From Tamarix chinensis (taxonomy: Eukaryota; Streptophyta; Magnoliopsida; Caryophyllales; Tamaricaceae), in contig CM060172.1 of NCBI GenBank assembly GCA_030549775.1, positions 2,168,123-2,232,122 of the forward strand: a stretch of 64,000 bases of DNA, read 5' to 3'. Every line of letters begins with the position of its first letter. Within the stretch, counting starts at the first letter, position 1. Below, piece after piece: positions 47,532-59,549 of this stretch. The notes beneath the pieces are model-generated. The model was not told where the DNA came from, did no database searches, and saw only the letters and a list, made by a program, of their open reading frames with translations. Position numbers and translations under genes: made by a program.

Positions 47532-47770
47532 CTTTCTTTGGAGATGTAGCCATATCCTTCTCGGATCTGTTCTATTTTGACAGCCTCCCGTGACAGATTT
47601 ATTTATCTTGTAAACAACTCACCGCTTGATTTTTACGAGTTATGACTTATGAGAGACGCTTGTAGTTGTAGAGCGAAATTTTATGCACTTTTGATGCACC
47701 GATGTCATTGATATGTCGCATGTTTTATTGAATTATTTGTGGCGGGCAAGATAAAAGTTTGTTTAATAAA
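47532..47770 (+). promoter_or_regulatory. Probable 3' UTR with AATAAA signal
   Basis: The sequence after the stop codon is T-rich and has no recognisable repeat. An AATAAA hexamer lies at 47765-47770, about 235 bp past the stop, which is a usual plant 3' UTR length; a second AATAAA lies near 47873. The cleavage site is inferred, not shown. Confidence 0.4.
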
Positions 47771-49480
47771 CAAAAGTGATGTTCATAGAAAACAAGTTAA
47801 ATTGATAAGAGGGAATGAAAGCTTGTTTTTGATGAAGTAATGATTTTTAAATTTTTTTTAAAGTTTTTCGGTAATAAATTTTTGTTAAATTATCGGAACA
47901 TACTCACCAATTTAATAAAATCAGTACCGAAATAAGAAAAGGAAGAATTTATTAGAAATTATTGTTGTGTCGTGAATGTAACGTTGTTTTGAAGCAAAAA
48001 TTTGGTTAGACTTTCGGTGTAATTTTATCGTCGGTTTGCCTCTAAGGTTAATATAATAAACCTCTAAGTACATGCACTTAAAATTGGAAGATATGAAGAT
48101 CGTAAAACGTTGTCTAAAAATTGTATGCAAAACGAGTGACAGCACCGGAGAAGAAAGCTTGTAGGATAGTCAATTTGTATACACACAACAAAAATAAAAG
48201 CCTTATATATAGAACATCCAAGGTGAAAGATCAGAAAAATTGTTCTACTGTCAGAAGTGGTTTCAGAAAGTTGGTTCTACAAAGTGGAACGGTCAAAACC
48301 ATTCAAATAAAAGAGGAAACATAGGAATTGAATGACTCTATCAAAGCTTTATCAAACAAAATTAGTCAAAAAAATAGGCTTGCATATCATAGATCTAGTT
48401 CGGATCGATCGGACGGGCAGCCATGCCGTCATTGACAAAGTGCTCATGGTCCAGTTGGAGATTTAATGAAATCAATCCAAACTTTTAACTTAAACATATC
48501 ATAAGAAGGAAGATATAAATAACTTTGAAAATAATATTCCACCAATGTGGGATAAAGGAAAAAACTACAACAGTAGCCAAATAAAGTTTGCCATTGCCTT
48601 GAACATGAATAAAAGTTTTTGACATTATTGATCGTAAGAAATAAAAAAATTGGCATTACAAATTTAAGAAATCTCATTATTAAAACATTATTTTGTATCT
48701 AGACCACAAAATATTATACATTGTAATCAATACATAATATTACATTTGGATTTGTGAAATTACATTAATTTTCATTACAATAATTCTTCATTTGTCATAA
48801 AAAAATCTTTAACAATGATGTAAAATATACATTGTTCTAGATTTAACGAAAGGATAGTGCCAAGGCAAATCAAATATTTCTTTATCAATATTAATAAGGT
48901 GATCTACAACTATCACAATCAATCATACCGAAAGGGCTCACAACTTGTTAATATTGATAATTTGATATTGCATTTGCAACATTTCATGACACTTATTTAG
49001 ATTATTGATTCTTTAATGGTCATTTTATTAAGTATTGGTGTAGAGGTAATTTAAGTAACAAATTGTGTCAGTGTTTAACATAAATTATATGTGATCACCC
49101 AAAAACAAAATGCTTATAACTATTTTGGCCCTTTTTCTCAAAATAAGAGGCCAATTAATACCAAACCCTTTATCAAATAAAATTTATACTAAGGTAATTA
49201 AACCTTAAAATTATATTAAAGAATGTTTTCAGTTCTAAAAATTATAAAATTACCAATGCCATTTGTCATACTTAATATATGTTTTTGAACATAAAATCCT
49301 AAGCATATACATCTAGTATGTCAAATTTCACATGATAAATGTACATAACATAATATTAAACATTATTCAAATATTCCATATATAAAGATATAAATGTTCA
49401 TAGGGCTCACAATGCTTCTATCATATATTTCTAAGCCTAAATATGTTCAAGCCCTAATACCTCATGTGTGGAATTTTGTG
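47771..49480. other. Region downstream of the host gene, nothing recognised
   Basis: It is AT-rich with several AATAAA-like hexamers. ORFs at 48121-48324 (+) and 48444-48677 (-) carry no recognisable domain. Confidence 0.4.
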
Positions 49481-49484
49481 TAAA

Positions 49485-49929
49485 ACTATAATACCCCATA
49501 GATTTACACTTTTTAATGTGTGAAAAATTATGTGTTTGATGATGCTTGAACTTGTTTTGGAAGTGTATTTTTGGCTTCATTCCCAATGGATTTGGAAAAA
49601 TATGGAAAATGGGAGAAAATGTGGATTTTCTAACACAATAATCAATACTGGTATAAATCAATCGACCGGTCTATTGTTTTCAATTTGTTCTTTGAGTCAA
49701 CGAAACCAACCGACTAATTCTAGGGACCAATTGACTAGTGGTACTAGTCGATGGGTATACCAAATCAATCGTCCAATCCACTTGACCTAAATGTTTTGCG
49801 GTGGTACTAAACTAGTTTTGGAAACATATCGACTATTGTTTGATTTAATATGAAACATCTTTTAATGATCTCGAAACTTTGTAGTCACTATATAATGTTT
49901 TTTAAACCATTTTTAGAGGCTTGTGATCA
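49485..49929 (+). mobile_element. LTR-start fragment with TCGACCGGT motifs
   Basis: Starting at TATAATACCCCATAG, it carries the motif cluster (ATCGACCGGTC, CAATTGACTAGT, AGTCGATGGGT) at 49650-49790 seen in family 1, here in the + orientation. Confidence 0.4.
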
Positions 49930-50123
49930 TTAATTCAAACATTTCTCTATCCTAAGCAAACTTGGGGGGACCAAAATTGTCAAAAGTTGAATGGTGACCT
50001 AAGCAACCCTTGTCATTGTCTTCCTCTACATGTTTATTTGGTTTGATAACCACCCAAGGTTGTAGCAAGTTAGTTTTATTTTGTTTGATTTTGGGGACAA
50101 AATCTCCTTTAAGGGGGTAGTAG
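49930..50123 (+). mobile_element. 3' internal end of a gypsy element with polypurine tract
   Basis: GGTTGTAGCAAGTTAGTTTT and GGGGACAAAATCTCCTTTAA are followed by AAGGGGGTAGTAG directly before the LTR. The same words occur inverted at 63892-63965. This is the usual end of a chromovirus polyprotein (GD.IL..GE) plus the tract. Confidence 0.7.
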
Positions 50124-50761
50124 TGTAATAGTCCATTTTTAGAAACCCTAATTATAAATTAGTAATTATAGGGAATTAGTTGTAATGATTATCGTAGGGT
50201 GTTTTGTATTAACTATGTTATTGACATATCTATTATTATGACATATTATATATGCATTTACTTAGGTTAAAATATGATAGTATTTAGGTTAATAATTTTA
50301 ATCATAGTTTAGACCCCATCTGAAATTAGGTACCCCAATTCCGATAATAGAATGTTTTTACCCCAGATAACCTTCCTAAATTATTACCCTACTCCCTCTA
50401 CCCAGAGTGACCTTCCTCTACACCTTACCACCATACCTCCTGCAAGTCTACCTCTACCGTGTTTTGCTCAACTCCTTCTGTAATTCCCCAAAAGTTTAAA
50501 AATCTATAATTTAATAAATAACTCTTATTTGGGATAGATTAGCTTTTAAATCTATTTAATTTAATTATTTTATGGATTTTTGAGTATATAAAATTGGATA
50601 GGAATATTTAATAAATTAAAATAAATAATTTATCATACTCATTATAGTTGAATAAATTTCCAAACCAATATTTTTCCTAAAATTAAAATTTTAAGCCCAT
50701 ATATTAAATTAAATTATTAAGTAAATTTATTACCTAAAAATATTACATCCTATAATTTTAT

Positions 50762-51930
50762 AAATTAAATTATTTTAATTTCCCCTATTTTTCCTTTTCC
50801 TTTTTCCCCCTTTCCTTTCTTTCTCCTTTTTCTCCTTTTCCTCCTCTCTTTCTTTTCCCTTTTTCTCTCCTTCAAACTCCAGACCCTAGCCTGCCCTTCC
50901 CCCTGGGTCGCTGGCCCATTTCTTCCTTCCTTCCTTACCTCCACCATGTGTGTCGTCAGGCCTAGACCCCCTTATTTTCTTTTCTTCCTTCTCCCTTGAT
51001 TGGGCTGGCCCACTCCCTTCTTTTTCTCCCCTACCCGGCCTGCTTCTTCCCCCTTCATTTCTTTCTTCTTCTTCCTCCTTTCCTCGACTCCATACCTGAC
51101 CACCTTCGCCATGTCCGACCACCCTACCTCCAACCCTCCTCCTCCCTACCTCCCTCTCTCTCCCTCGCCATTTTCCTATCCCATCTTTACCCAGTCAACC
51201 CTCTCTCTCCTCTTGCATGCCCCCATCTTTCCCTCCTTTCCCTTCCCTCTCCCTGCCACTCCTATGCCCCTACCACTTTGCTACCACCCTACCGAGCCAC
51301 CTACCTCCCCTGTCTCTTCCTTTCCTTTTTCTTATCCTCACCAGCCTTTCCTGCCCCATTTTCTTCAAGCCTTCTCCCTTCCTCGACCTCCTCATTCTCC
51401 CTTCCTTCTCCTTTCTTTTCCCTCCCTATTTTTTCTTTTCCACCTCGTTCTGCCACTACCACTGCCTCACCAGCCATCTACACCACCTTCTGCCACCCCC
51501 TACTACCACCCTGCACCACCAAGCCACCCCCTCGAGGTACCATGCAACCCCTTCTTCCTCTCCTCTTCTTTTTCTTCCTTCTCTGCATCCACCCTGCACC
51601 TCCTCCTTTCGCAGCCGTTCTACCACCACTTGAGCCACCAAACCACTCCCTACAACCTCCCCGACCACCCCCACACCTCCTTTAGCCAAAACAAACCATC
51701 TCACCCCTTCATTTTCCTCCTCTCTCTTCCTTCCTTCCCAGCCCCCACCACCTCGGCAGCCACCTTCGCAACCTCACTACCACTGCCCTTGGCTGCCTTC
51801 AACCTATCCCTGACCGCCATCTACACCTCCTCTCCACCCCTGCACCCTTCCCTTACCCTAAATCTTCCCCCACCTACCCTCTTTCCTAACCCCAAAACCC
51901 TAACCCGAAATTGATTCCCTCTTCTTCTCT
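50762..51930 (+). repeat. CT-rich strand-asymmetric tract
   Basis: Nearly 1.2 kb consists mostly of C and T on the + strand. Stops need A or G, so long overlapping frames appear (up to 304 codons at 51000-51914), giving proline/serine/leucine-rich translations. Shorter CT-rich tracts sit at the same relative position in related LTRs (inverted near 59230-59520 and 63160-63560), so this is LTR sequence. Confidence 0.8.
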
Positions 51931-52639
51931 TTATGCCATTTCGAGCCATTTTCCTTCTTGTTTTGCATGCAGCTCATGCCACATGAGTAGTATGAGTTTC
52001 TGCATGCCTTGGTATATTTTGGTTAATAATTTTTAAGGTATAATAATATTTTTAATTAAGTATTTCATTAATTAAGTTTTATAAAGTCTTTTGCTTTGAT
52101 TTTATCACTTCTAATACAATAATTTTTGATATTATTTTTAGGTATTGATTTTGCTAATTAAAGCTTGAATCTTTAACCAGGATACTGGTAAGGTTTGATT
52201 TTTGCGGGAATTAAGGTAATCGTTAAACCCCACTTAAACACATGGATAAACGTATTCTAGCACATTAGGGTTTTAATATGTTATTTTGCATGATATATGT
52301 TGTTTAATATAATATATGCAGTTGCTTATATTGATTGATAAAAAGGAAAGCATGTTAGTTTACATGCTATGTGTAGAAATATTACTTAAGGAAAGAGTTT
52401 TGTTATTAATGAAAATGTTGAGTACTTATCCATGTTACATTATATTGTTGTGACCATTGATCTATGAAAATATTATTGCAAGCCCCAAGGGCATTTTGGT
52501 AATATGTCTTATGCAAGAGTGTGGCCTAATATGTGTGGATGTTAATGAGTATTATATTGAAGTATAATAATTGATGGAATTGGATGATGAGAATGGAGTA
52601 TTCATATTAATATTCATGTAGTGATAACAACTTTATAAA

Positions 52640-53340
52640 AGTGGTGTAATAAAAGAGGTAAAATGGTAATTTTGGAAGTGAAGGGCAAAATGGTAATTTT
52701 GGAGGTAAGGGTAAAATGGTAATCTTGTATGTAAAAGGATAAAATGGTAGTTTGTAAGTAAAAGGGGAAAATGATAATTATAATAATAGAGAAGGATAAT
52801 TCGATAATTATAATAATAGAGAAGGATAATTCGATAACTTAACAACTAAAAGGCAATTTGGTAATTATAATAATAAAGAAGGGTAATTTAGTAATTATAA
52901 TAATGGAGAAGGGTAAAATAGTAATTATGATAATGGAGAAGGGTAACTTGGTAATTTAACCAACTAAAGGGTAGTTTGGTAATTATGATAATAGAGAAGG
53001 GTAATTTGGTAATTAGGATAATGTAGAAGGGCATTTGGGTAATTATGATAATGAAGAAGGGTAATTTGGTAATCTGACCAACTAAAGGGCAATTTGGTAA
53101 TTATAATAAAGGGGAAGGGTAATTGGTAATCTAACAAACCAAATGGAAATATGATAAGCATAATAATTATGAAGGGTGATTGGTGACCTAATAAGTATGG
53201 GAGATAACTTGGTAACCCAAACTGAGTAAGGGATAATTTTGTAATTATGCAACATGAAGGGTAATATGGTAAATTGACAAGTAAGGAAGTGGTGGCTTAA
53301 TAATTATACAAGTAAGGGGTGAATCGGTAATTTGAATCTA
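52640..53340 (+). repeat. GGTAATTTGGTAATTATAAT tandem region
   Basis: About twenty degenerate units built from GGTAATTTGGTAAT, ATAATAATGGAG and AAGGGTAA alternate, with a period of roughly 30-35 bp. The minus ORFs with repeated NYQ/NYHF peptides come from it. Confidence 0.8.
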
Positions 53341-54001
53341 ATATATTGATGGGATAATGGAGTTTTGTAGTAAGACTCAAGTAAAACTGAATAGTAAGAT
53401 AATGGTATTTGATATGTAGTAAGTATCATGAGAATGAATCTTAAATCATAATTAGATGAGATTATGATGACCTTAATGATTCACTGTGTTATCTTGGATA
53501 ACTGTATGAATAAGGAATGCCTAATGATATCAGAACGATTGAAAGTGAATAGGTATTTGATTGTTGTGCTTTTCGTGATCACCTTAATTAAGATACTAAT
53601 ACTTAAAGTGAAAGACCTCGAGATTGGGAATGGTAGCTCTTTAGGGGTCACTACCATAAAGACGTGGTTTAGCCCATGATTATTCTGGTATTTGCTGGTG
53701 TGCCTTTGTGCCCCAGCCAAGCCCTACATCTTACTCTATCTAGCTCTACAGACCTATTTATGGAGTATGCATACTTATGGATTAGGTATCCTTGTCGGTA
53801 GGGTACTAGGTAGCTTTATGCACTAGTACGACCAGGGTACCTTTACATCCTTGGGTTGATGGTTGAAGGGTACTAAGTAGCTTATATGCACCAGTGCGAC
53901 CGGTGTACCTTTGTGTTCTGGGATCTTGATCTCCCTATCAAGGTAAATAAATGGAATTGTTATATTGATTAAAAAAGAAAAACACTAATCATGAAAGTGG
54001 A

Positions 54002-54410
54002 AGACAAATGAGTCGGGCCCAGTGGATTATATTATAAGTACCGATCCACCGGATATAATAGTGGCCTAGGAGCGTTTTGCCCTAGATGATGTTTATAAGT
54101 GTCGATCCACCGAATATAATAGTGGACCGGGAGCATGTTGCCTTGGATGATGTTTATATCTATTCTAGTCCACCAGCTATAATAGTGGGGGATCTTGAGC
54201 TCAATAAATTTAATTTGGTTGTGAATAAATTATGGAAAAATACTAATCACGTACTATTGAACACTATGAGAGTCAGGGCCAGACCGATCCACATCATTAT
54301 AGTGGCCAAGTGCATCTTGCCCTGGAGACCGATCCACAAGCATATAATAGTGGTCAGGTGCGTTCTTCCCTGTATGTGACCGATCCACTAGCTATAATAG
54401 TGGGGTTCCC
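54002..54410 (+). repeat. Array of CCAC..ATAATAGTGG units
   Basis: Six units of the form GATCCACNRGATATAATAGTGG (54043, 54103, 54167, 54295, 54330, 54381) each pair CCAC with GTGG around an AT-rich loop. Most are followed by a RGGAGCRTTTTGCCCT-like segment. Confidence 0.8.
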
Positions 54411-55080
54411 ACACTCACATGGATATTTATAATCCGAGATAATTGGTTAATGATGGACTAATGGCTTAAGGCCTAGAAGTATTGATTGTACATTATGACC
54501 TATTAATATCTGATTAACTTGTTAAGTATGTGAATGTATCAATGTGAATATTATGTATGCACCTTTTATTATGTATGTATGTAGTGTTATATCATGTGTT
54601 GCATTGCGGGCCTGCTGTTAAGTGTGTTTTAAAGGGTTACTCAGTACCATAGTACTGAAAGGTTCCATTCATGGCCCTCCTGCCTATTCAATGGGCAGTG
54701 TCCCTTATAGGTCTCTTTTAGGTGTTATTCAAGTGGGCAACAGGAAAGAGCATAAGGAATTATCTAGAACTGTTAGGGTTTCACTCTTTCTCTTTTAAAT
54801 TCCTAGTTTCAATGTAATTGTTGTTTTGTAGCCACCATTGGTGGGTTCTATTCTTATAAATTATTATTTATGCTTTTCTAATTTAAATATGGTTTGAGTT
54901 CCTTGTACACTGTATTTTACTCTTTTAGCCTTATCACTTGGTACTAGAACAGTAGGAGTGAACTATTCTGGTACTAAGTATGGTGGTAATATCCCCAGAA
55001 TTTATAGTATTGTTATTCCGCTTCTGCTAATTATTTTAATAAAACAAAATTTTTTAGTAGTGAATTTTGGGGATGTTATA

Positions 55081-55634
55081 CCTCCCTTCACACCACCATC
55101 CTCTTAAGCCCTCCATCCTCCCATTTTTGTGTTGTGTATTAACCCCCAAGTGAAGCCTATGTCCCTGTCCATCCCCACGAGCTCGCTCAAGCAAGAAAAC
55201 CTCTCCATTCTCCATTGTCTCTCTTGTCATTTTCTTTCATTTTCACCATTTATATCTAGAATGCACACCATCACCGCTTCTTCTCCATAGCTTCAGCCAC
55301 TCCCTCTAATGCCTCACTCCCACCTTTATCCGCCCTTACCAAAGCCATCCCTAATCAAAACACAAAAGCACCAAAGCTTTTCCCCCTTCACCTTCAGTGA
55401 TCTATCTCGATTCCCTCCACCTTGTTGCACCCAAACTCATCATTCCTTCGTCCTTAACTTTGGAAAAATCCATTGCATCCTTCCCCCTTGCACCGTTGCT
55501 CCCTTCTAATCAGTCCCCCAAAATCAGCCAAAGGTGTTGTTGCTCACCCCTTTTCTTTGACACCTCCTTCCATTGCCTCCTCATTTGTTACGTAAGTTGT
55601 TGTTGTTCCTTGTTTGCCCAGTTAGGTGGTAACC
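55081..55634 (+). other. CT-rich flank, unassigned
   Basis: It is C-rich and resembles the CT-rich parts of the neighbouring LTRs, but no end could be placed. ORFs at 55309-55509 and 55397-55642 overlap and look like low-complexity translation. Confidence 0.35.
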
Positions 55635-56440
55635 TTTGCTAAGGGGCTAGTACCAGTATACCTCACCCACTTGAGCGTGACACCAATGTCATGCTAGTGT
55701 GTCATAGTATAACCATATACCTCAAAGATAGGTGCATACCCCTACCAATCACAACCTGATAGAGAAAGAAATAGGTACTGAGGGAAAATATAAACCATAG
55801 GCCAAATGGTACATGAACTTTCGGTCTGCTACCTCAAGAGTCGAAGAGAAATGGTAAAACAAAATCATATTTCATTATTATTAATAACCAAGTGATATCA
55901 CAAATCACATATTAATTTCATAAACAATCAATTAGGTGTTTCCAAATGATAAAACCAAATAAAAATAAATTCTATTATTATCCAAATTGAGTGTTTCTAA
56001 GTGATAGCACCAAAAACATCACAAGGCATAAAAGCCACTAATTGGGTGTTTAGAGATGTCATGAAACTTAACCAATTCAAGTATCAAATATCACTGTTAT
56101 GACTCTTATTAATTATAGGGAAAATATGGTTGTAATAATAATTTAAATGTTATAATTTCATGAAGTTATTAACATAAAAGGCCTAAAAGAAGAATAACAA
56201 TTAATAACGATCCTGGTGAAAAATAGTCGGACTAGTTGATCGGTCCCTAGGATTTGTTGACTGGTTTGGTCATACCACACTTGAACCAAAAATAACACCA
56301 GTGTATCAGTCAACTAATTAATCTCACCGATTGATGGTTCTAAGTAGAGACTAGATATTGATAATAGGGTCTCTAGTCAATGGATTTGACAAGCTGATCG
56401 ACTGCTCGTTGGGACTAGTCAACTGGTTCATCATTGAACC
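55635..56440 (-). mobile_element. Family 1 gypsy LTR fragment
   Basis: It matches 1095-1860 in the 18-3380 element (GGGGCT.GTAC..GTATACCTCACCCA, CCTCAAAGATAGGTGCATACCCC, ATTGGGTGTTTAGAG) and includes a GATCGGT/GACTGGT cluster at 56220-56440. It is cut at the start of the next LTR. Confidence 0.65.
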
Positions 56441-59400
56441 TATACAGAACACCCCCATTTTTATTACTTAAAGATTTATTATGGAATAAGTGTTAATTAC
56501 CAAATTACTAGCTATTATCACCATACTTAACACAATTCTAGTTCCCCTACCTTTCTTATGCCAAGTTATAAGGCTAAAATAAACCACAACTAAAATAAAA
56601 TAGTGGAAATGAGAGGTAATACATAAATTAAAGTTGTAGATAATGTACTCAGTACAATAATGGTAATCAAAAACTCCAAGGAACATAAGAGTCTAAAGTA
56701 AAACTTATTACATTAAAAACATGTACTCAAAGATCTAACACTGGTTTATCTTAACTCTTAGATCCAAAAATCCATTCCAAAAATGGGATCTCCTCCTAAG
56801 GACTCTCATCCTTATCATTATATTACCTTTAGATCCTCTTCATACCCTTCACATAGTCATAAGCAAAAGTAGAATTAGTACGTCTTCCTCGTATTGAGTA
56901 AATCATAATACCTCACAAGAAATACCATATCAACATTACAAATATTCACACAAACTAGAGCAAAAAACATAAACCATAACCATATGTAATAATTATGGAG
57001 TATTATATAACATCAAGTCTCAAGCTTAATATTAAAATATACTATTTTATTTTACATCATCTCAATGTATAATACGCATATTAGTCAAATAGATTCCAAG
57101 TACCAAGGTAGGGCACTTAAGAAAATACTAAATCAACACATCCAAATAAATTCCAAAAACTAAGATAGGGAATTGAGGCAACTACTAAACCAAAAAAAAA
57201 ATCTAAAATGAATCCAATTCCAAGGTAGGGCACTTAGGTGACTATTGAATCAATAAATCCAAATCGATTCCTTTTTTACTTTATTGCACATTAGTTGATT
57301 ACATTTTTACTTACTCAAGGGGAATACAATCAACCCAGGGACACTGGGGTACACCCAGTCATATTGCCACCCAAAGATGACACAACACCCTTAATCTTGA
57401 ACTTAGGGACACAACGATACTAATGCATGGTAGTTAGGTTTACTATGATTCGCATGGAAGTATATGCACATGACTAGGGTTAGCAGATTATGATTTCTAT
57501 TCACATAACCTATGGTTAGAATTATTTCACTACATGTATCATGATGATAATTTTCCTATTTAAGTATTATTTTATACTTTAAATGTGTACATACATCTGG
57601 TATGGAAGATGTGATATGTGAGAATTGCATGATTAGGATTTTGTGGATGCAACCCACTAAATGCATGAAAAGAGAAAAATACAGTTAATTGATAAAATGC
57701 AAAGATTACCTACATGCTAAAATAATGTGAAATATTTCCTTTTAGGCTACTCATGATTTTTTTTTGTAATAATAATGTTTGCTACAAAAATGAATAAAAG
57801 TAGAAAATTAGGGCTTTAAGGTCATTTCGATAAATTTTGATCTAATGTATCATTTGTGAATAAATGGATATTAGGATGGCCTAAAAATTTTGATAGGTTT
57901 ATCTTAATGTTGACTTGAATTGATATAGACCAACGAACTTAGGGTTTATCTTGACAATTGGAAATAAAAGGAAAAATAGTTAACTATGGAGGTGGTTATT
58001 GTTGTGCAGTATGTGATATCTGTAATCACCTCATTAATAATTAATACAGAGACAAGGTATTAGCACTCATTTGATTTGGTTCATTGGTGTACTGTTGTGC
58101 CCTGATAAGGCCCTATTCTACTGTATTTTCAATTTTTTACTTTAAGTATTAATATTTTCTGAGGTGATAACAGATGTCACATATTGTAGAACAATTACTA
58201 TCTCCATAGCCATTTTTTCCTTTTATTTCTAATTATTAAGGTAGGACCTAAGGTCATCGGTCTATGTTAAGCCAAGTCAACTTATCAAAAGTCTAAGGGT
58301 ATCCTAATATCCATTTTAACTTGATATATTATGTTAAAATTTACCAAAATTTTCTTGAAACCTTGATTTCATCATTTTATTTATTTTTGTACCAAACATT
58401 ATTATTGTGAAAATATTGTCATGAGAAGGGTAAAAGACATTACTTATATTATTTTACTATGTAGGTAATCTTTGCATTTTTGTGATTAACTATATTTTTC
58501 ACTTTTCATGCATTTAGTGGGTTACACATATAGAACCCTATTCATGCATTTATAATGTATCACATCTTCCATATTACATATATGTACACCTTTAAAGTGT
58601 AATAAAAAATTTAAATAAGGAAATTATCATCATGATATATGTAGGAAAATATCTCTAACTTTTGGTCATAGGAATAAAAATCATCATTAGCTAACCCTAA
58701 TCATGCTTAAATACTTTTATGCGAATCATAGTAGGCCTAATTACCATGCATTAGTAGGCATAAGATATTTTTCATGGCATTCAAATCATAACTTGACAAG
58801 AATGAACCCCTAACAAAAACCTAGACATGCGTACGTAAATCATATAATATAATACCCCATGCATATAGTTTAAATTACAAGAATTGTATGTACCATTTAT
58901 TTAATATGTTATCAATTTATCATGAATGACATAATACTTGAAAAATATAAAACCCTAACATGATTCTAGGTATAAAAATCCTAGCATGCTCACACATAAT
59001 TCTACCATCTTATGAGTGATTGAATTTACCTAAATCCAACCTTACACAAAAGGTATAAAACCGTCTCCTCTAAGATCCTCAAGGATTACCTAGGAATTAA
59101 AACCCAACAACACATGTATTATCATTTAATATAACATAAAATAATTTAAAATTCCTAAAAAAACTTAAGGATAACTAACCAGCCTAAGTAAAGCAGAAAG
59201 GACCAACCAAAACTCACGCAACAAAGGAATGACGAATAAAGGGAGTGTACCAAGAAGGAGGGGTTAGTAATGGTAGAAATGATTTATGTAGGGAGAGGAC
59301 CTATGGAAAGGATAGGTGTATCAAGGGGAGGAGATAAGATAGGGAAAGGTGAAGGAAGAGGAGGAGGATCGATAGGGAAAGGTGTAACAAGAGGAGGAGG

Positions 59401-59549
59401 ATCACTAGAAGTGGCCAAAGTTAAGGGGGAAGGGTTCGGTGCTTTTGGGTAAAGACTAGGGTGATTTTGGTGAGAATGCAAGGCTTCAGTGGTAGAGGGT
59501 GTAGCAAGGAGTGGAGATACGGTGGACATGGTTATAGTAAAGTAAGGGG
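56441..59549 (-). mobile_element. Gypsy LTR (family 3), first part, split by family 1
   Basis: It begins near ACACCCCCATTTTTATTACT and matches 29868-32150 along its length, including ATTAGTACGTC..GTATTGAGTAAA and the AACTCACGCAACAAAGGAA block at 59210. A GA-rich tract (59230-59520, the CT tract inverted) is cut at 59549 by the family 1 element, and the LTR resumes at 63150. Confidence 0.75.

Larger units (their letters stand above)
50124..55080 (+). mobile_element. Very long gypsy 3' LTR (family 3)
   Basis: It starts TGTAATAGTCCATTTTTAG after the purine tract and appears to end GGGGATGTTATA at 55080, almost 5 kb. The first 120 bp match the inverted ends at 32398 and 63891. It contains, in order, a CT-rich tract, a GGTAATT tandem region, a CCAC-GTGG array, a TTACTCAGTAC..GTACTGA element at 54635 and the CTTTCTCTTTT end region. 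The excess length over the 2.5-kb copy at 29868 is due mainly to these tracts. Further insertions cannot be excluded. Confidence 0.65.

Noticed and set aside
46993..47553. 186-codon minus ORF as a gene
   Set aside because: It is antisense to the last exon of the host gene and its flank, with no recognisable domain; the + strand exon explains the sequence better.
50996..51914. Long + ORFs of 229, 304 and 138 codons as proline-rich protein genes
   Set aside because: They overlap in different frames in a nearly purine-free tract, show no domain, and sit in an LTR where related copies have the same kind of tract.
52640..53340. CRISPR-like spaced repeats
   Set aside because: The units are degenerate, contiguous and without unique spacers, and the context is a plant LTR.
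54086..54379. 97-codon + ORF with HIIV repeats
   Set aside because: The peptide repeats come directly from the CCAC-GTGG DNA array.
59270..59529. Glycine-rich (+) and proline-rich (-) ORFs
   Set aside because: Both come from a GA-rich tract of an LTR and overlap each other on opposite strands.
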